From positions 1,550,001 to 1,614,000 of the forward strand of contig OZ241337.1 of the NCBI GenBank assembly GCA_965200435.1: a stretch of 64,000 nucleotides of DNA, written 5' to 3'. The stretch is from Bin75 sp965200435. Lineage in GTDB: Bacteria > Nitrospirota > Nitrospiria > Nitrospirales > UBA8639. The notes beneath the pieces were generated by a model. That model saw only the letters and a program-made list of their open reading frames with translations. It had not been told where the DNA came from and ran no database searches. Numbering within the stretch: position 1 is the stretch's first letter; every line of letters starts with the position of its first letter. Positions 8,258-17,662 of this stretch are shown piece after piece. The translations under genes and the position numbers were made by a program.

Positions 8258-9316
8258 TTACGAATCTGCGTCCATGCGTGCGGCGACGGAAGCCGCGCCG
8301 AGCAGGGCGGCTTTGTCGTTCATGATGACGTGGACCGGAATCGATGAGAGCAGCCGTTTATACCGCCCTTTGCCGATGAACGCCTGTGCAAAGCGTTGAT
8401 CGCGGAGCTTGTCGATAATTTTCGGAGAGATCCCCCCGCCGAGATAGACCCCGCCCCGTGCCAACGTTTTCAAGGCGCAATTCCCGGCTTCGGCGGCCAG
8501 GACGGAGACGAACACGTCCAACGCCTGCACGCAAATATCGGGCTTACCCGCGAGCCCGGCTTCGGCGATCAGCGCCGGCGGGTCTCCGGTGGGAAGACGT
8601 TCGGCAAACCAGGTTGGCTCATTTTTTTTGGTGTCCCGGAGAAACTGATAGATGCCGTGCAGGCCGTTCCCGGATAGGACCCGTTCGAAACTGACGTGCA
8701 GGAAACTCGTGCGCAGGTACCGGAGCAGGTCGATCTCGAGATCGGTCGTCGGGGCAAAGCTGGCATGTCCGCCTTCGGACGGCAACGTATGATATCGCTC
8801 CCCGTCCCAATACAGCACGGCCTCGCCCAGTCCGGTGCCCGGCGCGATCAGGACCTTGGTTCCGTCTTCCTGCCGTTCGCCATGGACTACTTCGGTTTCT
8901 TCCGGATCGAGGACCAGTACGCCGTAGGCCATGGCTTCGACGTCGTTGAGTAAGCGCACACCGCAGGAGGTGTTCAGGGTTTCGGTCAGGGCATGCCCGT
9001 CGATGGTCCACGGGAGATTTGTGGCACGGCAGCGGTTGTCCACGATTGGACCGGCGACACCGAAACAGGCCGCATGGAGGGGCATGGCCAGGGAGATCTG
9101 GGGAGCATCTTCATCAACGTCCGTGTCTTCGTCTTCTTCTCCGTCGCCCTCGTCGGCAGGGGCGTGGGGTTGTAAAAATTCTTCGAGGATTTCCTCAAAC
9201 GACTCGAAGTCCGCGTTCCAGAATTTTTCCTCCCGAATGGGGGCAACCCGTGTCTCCTGCCAATCGAACAAACCCAGATAGGTTTTGGTTCCGCCGATGT
9301 CTCCCGCTACAATCAT
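8258..9316 (-). CDS. glk: Glucokinase
   Basis: 352 residues. The N-terminal phosphate loop 'GDIGGTKTYLGLFD' and 'LIAPGTGLGEAVL' are hallmarks of the bacterial ROK/Glk kinase fold; 'NLPWTIDG', 'LLNDVEAMAYGV' and 'GGVYLGGGISPKI' complete it. It phosphorylates glucose to glucose 6-phosphate with ATP. An acidic insertion rich in Glu/Asp (about residues 55-72) sits between the first strands, unusual for the family. It is upstream of rpiA in the same operon. The start region is AT-rich (TTTTTTGTTATTG) and has no strong ribosome-binding site. Confidence 0.92.
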   Translation of the reverse strand: MIVAGDIGGTKTYLGLFDWQETRVAPIREEKFWNADFESFEEILEEFLQPHAPADEGDGEEDEDTDVDEDAPQISLAMPLHAACFGVAGPIVDNRCRATNLPWTIDGHALTETLNTSCGVRLLNDVEAMAYGVLVLDPEETEVVHGERQEDGTKVLIAPGTGLGEAVLYWDGERYHTLPSEGGHASFAPTTDLEIDLLRYLRTSFLHVSFERVLSGNGLHGIYQFLRDTKKNEPTWFAERLPTGDPPALIAEAGLAGKPDICVQALDVFVSVLAAEAGNCALKTLARGGVYLGGGISPKIIDKLRDQRFAQAFIGKGRYKRLLSSIPVHVIMNDKAALLGAASVAARMDADS

Positions 9317-9686
9317 GATGCTTCCTTTTTTGTTATTGATACAAAAATAATCAACAGCACCCCAAATCTGTCATTGATCCGGAAATAGCCCAAACCGGTC
9401 ACTTCCGCGAACGCGGGAATCCGGAGGGTTTTTCTTCTGGTCCTCTATTCATGCGGACCCGTTTGGGAAAGCTCCGGATCCCCGATAGAGGATGTCGGGG
9501 ATGACGGAAACAGGTCCTTGATACAATCAACGGTTCCCAAGCATACCATTTTCATCTCTTGGGGTGCAGCAAGGAAGTCTGCTCGAGGGATTCATGCGTT
9601 CACGACTCGTTCCTGATGGACTTTCATCCACATAATCATCCGCAGTACGCACAATGTCAACACGTCTTTGAAGGGAATGAAGTCGC
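9317..9686. other. Intergenic region upstream of glk
   Basis: No gene recognised. The glk-proximal part (9317-9360) is AT-rich and is the natural place for the glk promoter. The rest looks like old repeat-derived sequence. Confidence 0.4.
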
Positions 9687-10412
9687 TCACTTGGCAGGCC
9701 TGTCTGTGAGCAGTGTCGGGTGACGCCTGCGGCTAATCCGACCGACAACACAGCCCGGCCACGTCCCCCTGACAAGGGGGATTGAGGGGGTTGGGGGCGC
9801 TCCGGTCAGTCGGGTAGGTCGGATGAGCGTTGCGTCATCCGACAGGAAGGGGACCCGTGGTCGGGGGCCAGTCAGGCCATGAAGACCTTGGTCAAGTGAC
9901 AGACAGCATCCCCTCTTTGAAGGATCTGTTTCATCCTCCGTGAGTGGTTCCCATTGTGAAAACGTCGCGGCTTGCCCTTGGGTGATCCCGTAGCCATCCA
10001 GGACGTTCCAGACCGTGGCCTGTTTCACGAGAAACCGCCGTCCCGTTCGTGAAATGCGGACCCCCTGGTAATCCATAATAACCCCCTGCGTGGCTGCCTG
10101 CTCGAGCATTCGGGCCCGCTCGGTTTGATTCAGAGGTTCTGCGGTTAAACGCGAAGGGGTCGCGGTGAATTCCTGCCAAGTCATTTCCCACAAGGCGAGG
10201 GCCTGTCGATTGCCGTAATTCAGGATGGGGTCTTCCGCGTTAATGTGGGAAGCCACCACAAAAGGCGACACGTAGAGTCGTTCCCATTGCTCCTCAATCG
10301 TGCCCGTCCGGTCGATGAGTTCGCGCTTCAACCAAAGCGCGTAACTGTCCAACAGCCACCGAATCCAGGTGAGATCCATGGGGGGGTGTGGTTCCGGGTA
10401 TGCGATGTTCAT
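9687..10412 (-). CDS. MEKHLA domain protein with an extended tail
   Basis: 241 residues. Residues about 1-160 match the MEKHLA domain (PAS-like): 'SPFVVASHINAEDPILNYGNRQAL', here recognised in pieces, then 'MTWQEFTATPSRLTAEP' and the end 'GQAATFSQW'. MEKHLA proteins normally stop just after this. Here the frame continues about 80 residues through REP-like repeat DNA (RISRRRHP...TDRPAK), suggesting the original stop was lost or the repeat inserted at the 3' end. The function of bacterial MEKHLA proteins is not established; ligand or redox sensing is inferred from the PAS relation. Confidence 0.7.
   Translation of the reverse strand: MNIAYPEPHPPMDLTWIRWLLDSYALWLKRELIDRTGTIEEQWERLYVSPFVVASHINAEDPILNYGNRQALALWEMTWQEFTATPSRLTAEPLNQTERARMLEQAATQGVIMDYQGVRISRTGRRFLVKQATVWNVLDGYGITQGQAATFSQWEPLTEDETDPSKRGCCLSLDQGLHGLTGPRPRVPFLSDDATLIRPTRLTGAPPTPSIPLVRGTWPGCVVGRISRRRHPTLLTDRPAK
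9705..9845. repeat. REP-like palindromic repeat cluster
   Basis: Two GTCGG-containing palindromic units flank this stretch. The right one is a perfect 9-bp stem, GTCGGATGA (9818-9826) and TCATCCGAC (9835-9843), with loop gcgttgcg. The left one, 'gtcgggtgacgcctgcgg' followed by 'ctaatccgacc', is related. Such units are typical of REP/BIME repeats. They overlap the 3' part of the MEKHLA frame. Confidence 0.65.
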
Positions 10413-10675
10413 GGGGTTAGGAACTTTTCAGTCATGCCTGCGTTGTCATCATAATCTGACATCGGACGTGTCGCCGATTAGTTTTTGTGAACAAATTATA
10501 AATTTTTCAGAGGATTAGGTGAAAATCCGCAGGGACCTAATGATATGTTGGGGAGCAATGAAATATCTGCAATTCTCCACGGCTGAATATTTGAGTGTAT
10601 TTTTCTATAACCTAAGATATGTTGAATCTTTAAAAATCTGTTGCCTGGCGAACTTACAGAAGCAAGGTGTCTCCA

Positions 10676-12733
10676 ATGCCAACATTAAAGGATTGGGATG
10701 ATGATTTCCATCGTGCTCTGCAAAAAATAGAGGAAGCCAAAAAGCAAAAGGCAGGTGCCGTGTTGTCTGCTCTTCCTAACCGTGCAGATTGGGAAGAATT
10801 TCTCCGCTTGACAAAGACGGAATGGCAATCTTGGCGCAATGCTCTGGGTCAGTTTCCGTATTGCCTGATTATTCTCTATGACTCTCTAGCGTTCTACGAA
10901 TATGGTGAAAATACATTTTGGCCTCAATTTTCTGAAGCTGTTGGAGAAGATCCGCAACTGTCTGCCAATCGGCAACGTGAAATCAATGAAGCTTTTGCAA
11001 AGGCGTTGAAAGATTGTGACTTGAAAATCAGGAAACGGCCGGACAGCACCGACTATGTTGGCTCTGCGGTTCATCATATTGGCGTTCCCCTGTCACTATG
11101 GGATGGCTTTCTTGAAATCTGTCAATGGGCGTTGACTCACGACAATTGGATGAAGTTACCTGACAAAGAATGGTCTGAAGCCATTAGCAGGCGTGCTGGC
11201 GGCCGAACTCGACTCAAGAATTTTTTGACAGACAACCGTGAAGCTGCCCATGATTTCATTCAGGAGATGCACGATGCCCGAAAAATACTGATGGAAGATC
11301 AGACCCTAACAATAAGCCAATTGCAACAGGCATCCCTGCTACGCGGGGAATACTTTGATGAAGTTCCCGAGACCGCGGAATTTCTTCGCCCGGAAAACCC
11401 GGAGTCTCTTATTCGTGACCGGGCGCGGCTTGTTTGGGATAACGACCAAACTCGTATCTCCCTACAGCTACCGGCAGTGCCTAACGATAAGCTTCCGGCA
11501 ATATGGAAGATCGGTTCACTGACACAACACGCGGCTTCCACGCCTGATACGCTAGTTTTGAATGCGGCAGCATTTGCACCGAAGCTCAATTTGAGTCTTG
11601 AATCTGAGCAACAGAACGAAACGCAATGGCTGCAAGGGATTGATCCTTGGGGTTTATTCGATCTGGACTGGAAGAGATTCGTCAATCCTGCACGTGGACA
11701 CTTTCCGATTCATAGTTACGCGATTATTGCCCGCGAATCCTTAGATGCTCTTCAACGGAAAGGGTTTGACGAAGAAGAGAATCCTATAAACGAACGCTAT
11801 GAACTCGAAGACAGGACAGCCTGTTACGTCACTCGCCTGTGGCCTATTAAAAAACATGCAGAGCTTGTTGTTGCACACGCAGGGATAACCAGCAAGCTGA
11901 ACTTTCGGTCTCATTTCAAAATCGAAGCACGGATGTTTATTGGAGAGGGTCGCTACGCGGCAAATTTTAGCCGCTATAAGGAAAACATTAAGCTGGAACG
12001 TCTCCCGTTCCTGTGCTTGGCCATCCCCTTTGGTTCCTTTCAAGACACGCAAGCCGCATTGCAACAAAAATTTCAAGTCAGCGTGGAGAAACGGACGGCT
12101 GAAGGAATTTGGGAAAAGCGTCATGAAGATGAGAGTTTGGAATTGTATTTCTGGCGCTGGGGGGACGGTAGCCAGGCGCGAAAGAAAGTAAAGGTTTCCA
12201 TTACATCTCCCGAACTCGGCATAAAGTTTGAATACCCAATCGAGATGTTGTTGCCCAAAGATAACATGGACGGATGCTGGCAGAATCTTCCGGGAAGATT
12301 TCTCCCCTGGGTTTTACTGGCTCAACCCTCTGCAGGAGCAGCCGAAGGAATGAAATGGAGCGATCTCATGCAAGCCAAGGAGATGATAGCCCCTGAGCAA
12401 CGCGGTTTCTCTGAAGCTTTGCTACATAAATATGCTCGCTACGGCCTACTGGAGAAATGCGGAAGGAGATGGGCCATTATCGATTCGCGGGCGGTGTTTG
12501 AGCCTTCGACAGATAGGGAATGTATTATGCGATTTTGTGGCAATCCTGCCATACTCTGGGAATTGTTCCGGTATGTGTCCGACAAAACATCCACATTACC
12601 GGTCATTGAAGTCGTCAACGCGCGAGGAGATCTCCCCTTTCTGTCGATACGGTGGGAGAAAAAACAAAAAGTGACAATCGAGAAATACCTAAAAAAACAC
12701 TCAGTGAGAATTGTGTCTGATCTCTGGAGCTAA
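10676..12733 (+). CDS. Unrecognised 685-residue protein, partner of the DUF1998 helicase
   Basis: I do not recognise a family. The protein is soluble, rich in aromatic and charged residues, with no signal peptide or membrane segment. The N-terminal ~200 residues are helical; the middle has beta-rich stretches; a C-terminal winged-helix-like part (about 570-640, 'EALLHKYARYGLLEKCGRRW') is possible. ATG 10676 has AAGGTG at 6 bases; a GTG 9 bases up is less likely. It ends 2 bases before the giant helicase gene, so they form one operon. The AT-rich composition differs from neighbouring core genes, suggesting horizontal origin. The closest context analogy is a two-gene Druantia-like defence unit; that is inference. 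Confidence 0.7.
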   Translation: MPTLKDWDDDFHRALQKIEEAKKQKAGAVLSALPNRADWEEFLRLTKTEWQSWRNALGQFPYCLIILYDSLAFYEYGENTFWPQFSEAVGEDPQLSANRQREINEAFAKALKDCDLKIRKRPDSTDYVGSAVHHIGVPLSLWDGFLEICQWALTHDNWMKLPDKEWSEAISRRAGGRTRLKNFLTDNREAAHDFIQEMHDARKILMEDQTLTISQLQQASLLRGEYFDEVPETAEFLRPENPESLIRDRARLVWDNDQTRISLQLPAVPNDKLPAIWKIGSLTQHAASTPDTLVLNAAAFAPKLNLSLESEQQNETQWLQGIDPWGLFDLDWKRFVNPARGHFPIHSYAIIARESLDALQRKGFDEEENPINERYELEDRTACYVTRLWPIKKHAELVVAHAGITSKLNFRSHFKIEARMFIGEGRYAANFSRYKENIKLERLPFLCLAIPFGSFQDTQAALQQKFQVSVEKRTAEGIWEKRHEDESLELYFWRWGDGSQARKKVKVSITSPELGIKFEYPIEMLLPKDNMDGCWQNLPGRFLPWVLLAQPSAGAAEGMKWSDLMQAKEMIAPEQRGFSEALLHKYARYGLLEKCGRRWAIIDSRAVFEPSTDRECIMRFCGNPAILWELFRYVSDKTSTLPVIEVVNARGDLPFLSIRWEKKQKVTIEKYLKKHSVRIVSDLWS

Positions 12734-12735
12734 GC

Positions 12736-15144
12736 ATGGAATCTCTGGCCACACGTTTTAACAAAGAAGTCTTTTTCCCTTATCGCGACCTGCTCAAGGC
12801 GCAGTACCGTTTTCATCCACAGTTTCTTCATGCGAAGCAAATGTGGGAAGAGCAGCTTAGTATGGAAAAGCTGGTTCGAGGTCCCTATCTGGAGAGGGCG
12901 CAAATGTACGAGCGGGGCGAGTCTCTGCACGATCTGTCCTTGGATGAAAAAACCCGTAAGACGATTCGCACACGCCTTGGCGACCGCCGCTCCCTTTATC
13001 GGCATCAGACAGATGCCCTCAAATTACTGCTGGAAAAGAAAAACGCCATCATTGCCACCGGCACAAGCAGCGGAAAGACCCTGTGTTATCAGATTCCTAT
13101 CCTTGACGATTTGATCCGTGACCCCTCACCAGGGCTCCGCACTATCATCATTTATCCCCTCAATGCGCTGGTCAACGACCAGTTGGATGAATGGGAACGG
13201 ATGCTAAAGGAACATCCTCACATCACTTTCGCACACTTCACCGGACAAACTCCAAATTCACAAGAAGATTACGAAAAAGGATTGACAAGGGTCATAAAGG
13301 AAAAACTCGCTGACGAACAACTGACCCAACAAGAGCAACAACGTGAGGTTGAACGGCGACGTCAACAGCAACTCTCTGATGACCCTCAAAACCGTCTCAA
13401 CCACCGGGAAGACATCCGCGCAAATCCTCCTCATATACTCATTACCAATTTCTCCATGTTGGAATATCTGATGGAGCGTCCGGTGGATGCTCCGATTTTT
13501 GAGAATGCACGCCTCAAGTTTTTGGTCTTTGATGAAGTACATGCCTATCGTGGGGTACAAGCGACAGAAATTGCCTTTCTAGTCCGACGGCTCAAAGATC
13601 GCTTGGGCACAGAAAACCTCGTCAGCATTGCCACTTCCGCCACCCTGGGTAAGCGGGGTGATCCTCAGAGTATGAAGAGAGTCCGCCAATTTGCGGAAGG
13701 CCTTTTTCGTGAAAAATTTAATGAACAGAATCCAATTTATGACAGTCCGGCTCAGCCGCAACGCAGAGAGCCCTCGTTTTGCCCAACCATCATTCAATAT
13801 CTCAATGCGGCCAAGTCTTTACGGGCCGAGAAGGAATCCGACGCACGTCAGATTCTCTATCCGCATAACACAACTCCGACATTGGCAGACCTTCTTGAGT
13901 GTGACAAGAATCTCTATGATCTTCGTAAGGAAATCCTCACGCAACCGGTATTGCTGAGTGACGCGGCCCGCCGACTGTGGCCAAACGACTCCCAAGCCGA
14001 AGATGGCTTGCAAGCCCTCCTGGAAATTGTTGCCACGGCTCGACAAGATGGGACACGGGACGACTTATTGCCAACACGCTTGCATTATTTCATTCGAGCG
14101 CAGGATGGTCTTCACGTATGCCTACATCGGCAATGCCCAGACCGGCACAACGGAAAGCCCGTATTCTACATCTCCCGAAAGAATGTAGAATCTCCCGAAG
14201 GACTTTGCCCCGCCTGTCACCGAAAGGACCACCGGTCACACCTTGTTGAAGTTGTGACGTGTCGCAAGTGCGGTTACCTGTACGGAGCCTTGCAGGACTT
14301 AGGACCGCGTCGTGCACAAAACCCGGAAACAGGAAAAGATGGCCCTAAACCTTACTTTGATTCTTTTGCTACTGAATTAGGCTGGGCCGCAGATTCTTTC
14401 TGGTCATATTTCAGTGTGGAAGAAGACCTCCCGTATCCAGGCCGGCCTGACGCTGACGAAGAAGACGAGGATCAAGATAAGCTGAGAGAGTTGGATTGGT
14501 GTGTCAGATGTGGGAAAAAGAGTGATAAAGGTCGGGGAGACAACTGTCAGTGTCCGTCTCCCCATCTCCGCAAAATACAGATTTTTCACCGTCAGTGTCA
14601 CCATTCTGGCAGTTCCAGTGACCATGATAATTTACACAGCCAGGAGAAAAAGCCGCTCATTTCGTGTCCAAATTGCGGAGCGCGAAACGGCTCGGGCCTT
14701 GAGCCTGTGCGGCGATTTCAGGAATCAGATGACGAAACCGGCTTAGCTATGGCCATTCCCCTTTCACACTTCCAGGTCAGTCCTCGCGAGCCGCAAGCAA
14801 AACCTCCACGCAAGTTGCTATGTTTTACGGACCATCGCCAACGCGCTGCAGCTTTTCCCTCTTTGTTGGAAGAAGAAACGTTCTCGCACGACCTGGGACG
14901 AATGATTGTCAAAATAGTCAGCGAGAAAGAAGAGCCGCTTGATTTCGTCCATTTGGGTGAAGCGCTGGCCGACCGCGCAGACCTTCAGTCAGAACAGTAT
15001 GATCCAGATTTTTTCTGCCCGCGTCACGTTTCCCCGACGAAGAATTGGATGCCAAGGCTAAGCGGAACCTTTGGATTGCGGAGACATTCGGCTACTTCGG
15101 CATTCCAGATGCTGCGCGTGAATCTGCCGAAGACCTGGGCTTAG
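12736..15144 (+). CDS. DUF1998-type superfamily 2 helicase, N-terminal part (frameshifted)
   Basis: This part encodes the first ATPase half: Walker A GTGTSSGKT (about 107-115), DEVH box in VFDEVHAYRG (about 266), 'SIATSATLG' motif III, then several Zn-type Cys pairs (CPDRH, CPACH, CRKCGY, CVRCGKK, CPNCG). After 'DPDFF' at 15010-15015 the natural sequence continues in the -1 frame; the remaining ~43 codons to the TGA/TAG near 15144 are out of frame. The intact protein would be about 1640 residues, like DruE-type or YprA/MrfA-type helicases with a C-terminal DUF1998. It probably unwinds or translocates on DNA in a defence system. Confidence 0.82.
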   Translation: MESLATRFNKEVFFPYRDLLKAQYRFHPQFLHAKQMWEEQLSMEKLVRGPYLERAQMYERGESLHDLSLDEKTRKTIRTRLGDRRSLYRHQTDALKLLLEKKNAIIATGTSSGKTLCYQIPILDDLIRDPSPGLRTIIIYPLNALVNDQLDEWERMLKEHPHITFAHFTGQTPNSQEDYEKGLTRVIKEKLADEQLTQQEQQREVERRRQQQLSDDPQNRLNHREDIRANPPHILITNFSMLEYLMERPVDAPIFENARLKFLVFDEVHAYRGVQATEIAFLVRRLKDRLGTENLVSIATSATLGKRGDPQSMKRVRQFAEGLFREKFNEQNPIYDSPAQPQRREPSFCPTIIQYLNAAKSLRAEKESDARQILYPHNTTPTLADLLECDKNLYDLRKEILTQPVLLSDAARRLWPNDSQAEDGLQALLEIVATARQDGTRDDLLPTRLHYFIRAQDGLHVCLHRQCPDRHNGKPVFYISRKNVESPEGLCPACHRKDHRSHLVEVVTCRKCGYLYGALQDLGPRRAQNPETGKDGPKPYFDSFATELGWAADSFWSYFSVEEDLPYPGRPDADEEDEDQDKLRELDWCVRCGKKSDKGRGDNCQCPSPHLRKIQIFHRQCHHSGSSSDHDNLHSQEKKPLISCPNCGARNGSGLEPVRRFQESDDETGLAMAIPLSHFQVSPREPQAKPPRKLLCFTDHRQRAAAFPSLLEEETFSHDLGRMIVKIVSEKEEPLDFVHLGEALADRADLQSEQYDPDFFCPRHVSPTKNWMPRLSGTFGLRRHSATSAFQMLRVNLPKTWA
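15009..15015 (+). other. Frameshift site at a T-TTT-TTC heptamer
   Basis: The zero frame reads GAT TTT TTC; the bases form the canonical X XXY YYZ slippery pattern T TTT TTC in the correct phase. A -1 shift here joins 'DPDFF' to 'LPASRFPDEELDAKAK', restoring one open frame to 17654. It could equally be a 7T-to-6T deletion or a homopolymer sequencing error. I see no convincing downstream stem. Confidence 0.6.
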
Positions 15145-17654
15145 TGTCCGTAGAATATCGCCTCAAGGAAGATGACAAGAGAGGCTTTCACGAATTGCTT
15201 GCAATGCCGGACCTCTCACTAACGGAAGCGACCACAGCCTTACAGGTTTTGCTCGGTTTTATCCGTCAGAGAAAAGCGTTCAATTTGCCCAAAGGCCGAG
15301 TCGAGCCTGACGCAACCGCGTTTGGTCGTGTCACGGTTGATATTGCCTATGCTCTTGAACGCAAAGGGATGAACAACGTTCAGGGCTGGCTGCCGCGTCG
15401 CAATAAAGATTACAGCTACCGCGGTAATTTTATCACTGATTACCTGTATCGTTTATTGAAACTGCCCCCAGACGAGACGTACGAGCTTGGAAAGAACATT
15501 TGGGAATTCCTGATCTCCCAGCCTTTACTCATTGAGCACAGGAAAATTGAGCACAGGAAAAGATGGAAACTCGATCACGAGAACTTGTTTGTCGTGAAAG
15601 TTCCGGCGCGGTATCGGTATAAGTGCGACCGTTGTGGAATCATAACTGCCTACTCCGTTCGGCAATGTTGTCCGCGTAAAGCGTGTGTCGGAGTGCTCCG
15701 AGTTTGCCCATTCGATACATCGCAGGAGAATAAGGAGAATATCATTGCTCGCTGGGTGGCAGGGACAGGTGTAGAGCAATTTACAACCTTGAAATCCGAG
15801 GAGCATGCCGCACAGATCAACAAAGAATTGGCCAAAAAAATCGAGGACGAGTTCCGGGCAGAAAGAGTAAATTTGCTCAGCAGCACGACAACCTTTGAGA
15901 TGGGCATCAATCTGGGTGATCTCCAAAAGGTCCTGCTTCGCAATGCACCCCCGTCAAGTGCGAACTATATACAAAGAGTCGGACGTGCGGGACGCGGTGC
16001 GGATAAAAACGCGGTCTGCGTCACTCTCTGCCGCCGGACAAAATATGAAGCCGATGCGTGGAACAATCCGCCCAACCGCTTAATGTCGGGAGAAGTCCGA
16101 ACGCCAACCGTATTCACCGAGAATCGTGTGATCGCCCAGCGTCATTTGAACGCAGTTGTATTCTCACGCTTTTTGCGCCTCAGAGTTGCCGACAAAAAAG
16201 CGCTGGGAGAAATGAAACAGCGGATTCCTTTGGAAGCCTTCTTGCTGCAAAAAGAGATACCGGGAGGATTGTCTCAGATAAAATCAGCGACTCTGGATCC
16301 TCTGGATTTTTTGGCATGGCTCGAAACCCAGGCAGAGAAAGATACTTTTCGTACTCAAGCGGGGCGATCCTTGCTCCATGCCTTTGATGATAATTTTGAT
16401 ACTGGCCAAAAGCAGACTCAGAAAACATACAAAAAAATATTGGAAGACATTGGAAACGAATTGTCCGCTCTGATGAATGAGCGTAAGAAGTTGTTTGAAC
16501 AGGGGCTTCCTACGACAGATATGGACAATACTGTAAAGAATTTGCTGCGCAGCGATGTCATCTCGATTTTGGCCAAGCGTGGATTCTTGCCTCGTTACGC
16601 CTTTCCGCTGGACGTGGTGACCTTGGAAATCGCTGGGAGCCGTTGGTCGTGCGATACTGATGTGGAACTAAGCCGTGACCGCGGGATTGCTATCGCCGAG
16701 TTCGCACCTGGGGCGCAGGTCATCGCCCGCAAAAAGGTCTTCACCAGTTCTGGCCTTTATGTCGTGAGCCGTACCGATAAGCCGGAACGTCGCTGGTATG
16801 CAAAATGTCCAAGTTGTGAACAAATTCGTACCGCGCAACTAAAGAACCAGCTACTTGGCAATTGTCCTGTCTGCCACAGCCGAATCACAACTCAATGTCT
16901 CAAGGCTTTTGTCGAGCCAGCCGCATTCAGTGTGAGAATAGAGAAAAGAGCAGGAGGGGCAGAACGACATCGGCGGACTTCGCTGATTCGACAGCGACAA
17001 ACCCTGACTCATTTTATTGATTCTGTAGAAGAGTCTTGCTTTGTGGCCAGTGAGCGATTTTTTATTGCGCGAAAGGACAACGGAGCGCTGTTTCGCTATA
17101 ACCTGGGACCGGAAAACAAAGGCTTTATGCTGTGTTCCTCTTGTGGATACAGTGAACCACAAAAAGATTTCAAGTCAGGTAAGTCGCATAAAAGATTGCG
17201 AGTATTGTCAGGAGACGAGACCTGTACTGACAATGTATGGAGGTCGTTAGCATATGGTCATGAATTTCGGAGTTTCTGCCTCATAGCACGTCCGAGTGGC
17301 CACCCACCTGTCGAATCACTGGCCTTTGCCCTCCAAAAAGGACTCTGCCGTTTTCTGGATATTGAAGCCTCTGACATTGGGGTTTCATGGCGTTGGCTTT
17401 CCAATACAAAGGCTGCTGACAACGCACGGGCAGAAATAATCCTGTATGACCGTACTCCAGGCGGTGCGGGCTTCGTGAAAGATGGGTTTGACCATTGGCC
17501 AAAGGTGGTCGAGCAAGCACGTCGGATCTGTGATTCCTGCAACTGTGAAGCCGCGTGTTACGACTGCCTGAAGGATTATGGCAACCAATCACATCATGAG
17601 AAATTAAATCGCTCTAAAGTAAAAAACTATTTGGTAGAAAACCGTTTAGAATAA
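15045..17654 (+). CDS. DUF1998-type helicase, C-terminal part
   Basis: Continuation of the helicase in the -1 frame; coding sense starts at the slippery site near 15015, while the first possible start codon is a TTG at 15045. Contents: a second RecA lobe with 'TTTFEMGINLGDLQKVLL' and 'YIQRVGRAGRG' (helicase motifs V and VI), Zn-type Cys pairs (CPSCE, CPVCHS, CSSCGY) and the DUF1998/MZB-like end 'TPGGAGFVKDGFDHW' with the cluster CDSCNCEAACYDC. Without the N-terminal lobe it could not hydrolyse ATP, so the gene works only if the frame is restored. Downstream aroK is on the opposite strand. Confidence 0.82.
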   Translation: MDAKAKRNLWIAETFGYFGIPDAARESAEDLGLVSVEYRLKEDDKRGFHELLAMPDLSLTEATTALQVLLGFIRQRKAFNLPKGRVEPDATAFGRVTVDIAYALERKGMNNVQGWLPRRNKDYSYRGNFITDYLYRLLKLPPDETYELGKNIWEFLISQPLLIEHRKIEHRKRWKLDHENLFVVKVPARYRYKCDRCGIITAYSVRQCCPRKACVGVLRVCPFDTSQENKENIIARWVAGTGVEQFTTLKSEEHAAQINKELAKKIEDEFRAERVNLLSSTTTFEMGINLGDLQKVLLRNAPPSSANYIQRVGRAGRGADKNAVCVTLCRRTKYEADAWNNPPNRLMSGEVRTPTVFTENRVIAQRHLNAVVFSRFLRLRVADKKALGEMKQRIPLEAFLLQKEIPGGLSQIKSATLDPLDFLAWLETQAEKDTFRTQAGRSLLHAFDDNFDTGQKQTQKTYKKILEDIGNELSALMNERKKLFEQGLPTTDMDNTVKNLLRSDVISILAKRGFLPRYAFPLDVVTLEIAGSRWSCDTDVELSRDRGIAIAEFAPGAQVIARKKVFTSSGLYVVSRTDKPERRWYAKCPSCEQIRTAQLKNQLLGNCPVCHSRITTQCLKAFVEPAAFSVRIEKRAGGAERHRRTSLIRQRQTLTHFIDSVEESCFVASERFFIARKDNGALFRYNLGPENKGFMLCSSCGYSEPQKDFKSGKSHKRLRVLSGDETCTDNVWRSLAYGHEFRSFCLIARPSGHPPVESLAFALQKGLCRFLDIEASDIGVSWRWLSNTKAADNARAEIILYDRTPGGAGFVKDGFDHWPKVVEQARRICDSCNCEAACYDCLKDYGNQSHHEKLNRSKVKNYLVENRLE

Positions 17655-17662
17655 AAAGCTAT

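Noticed and set aside
10519..10701. 60-codon plus-strand frame before the 685-residue gene
   Set aside because: AT-rich intergenic DNA, overlaps the better-supported start at 10676.
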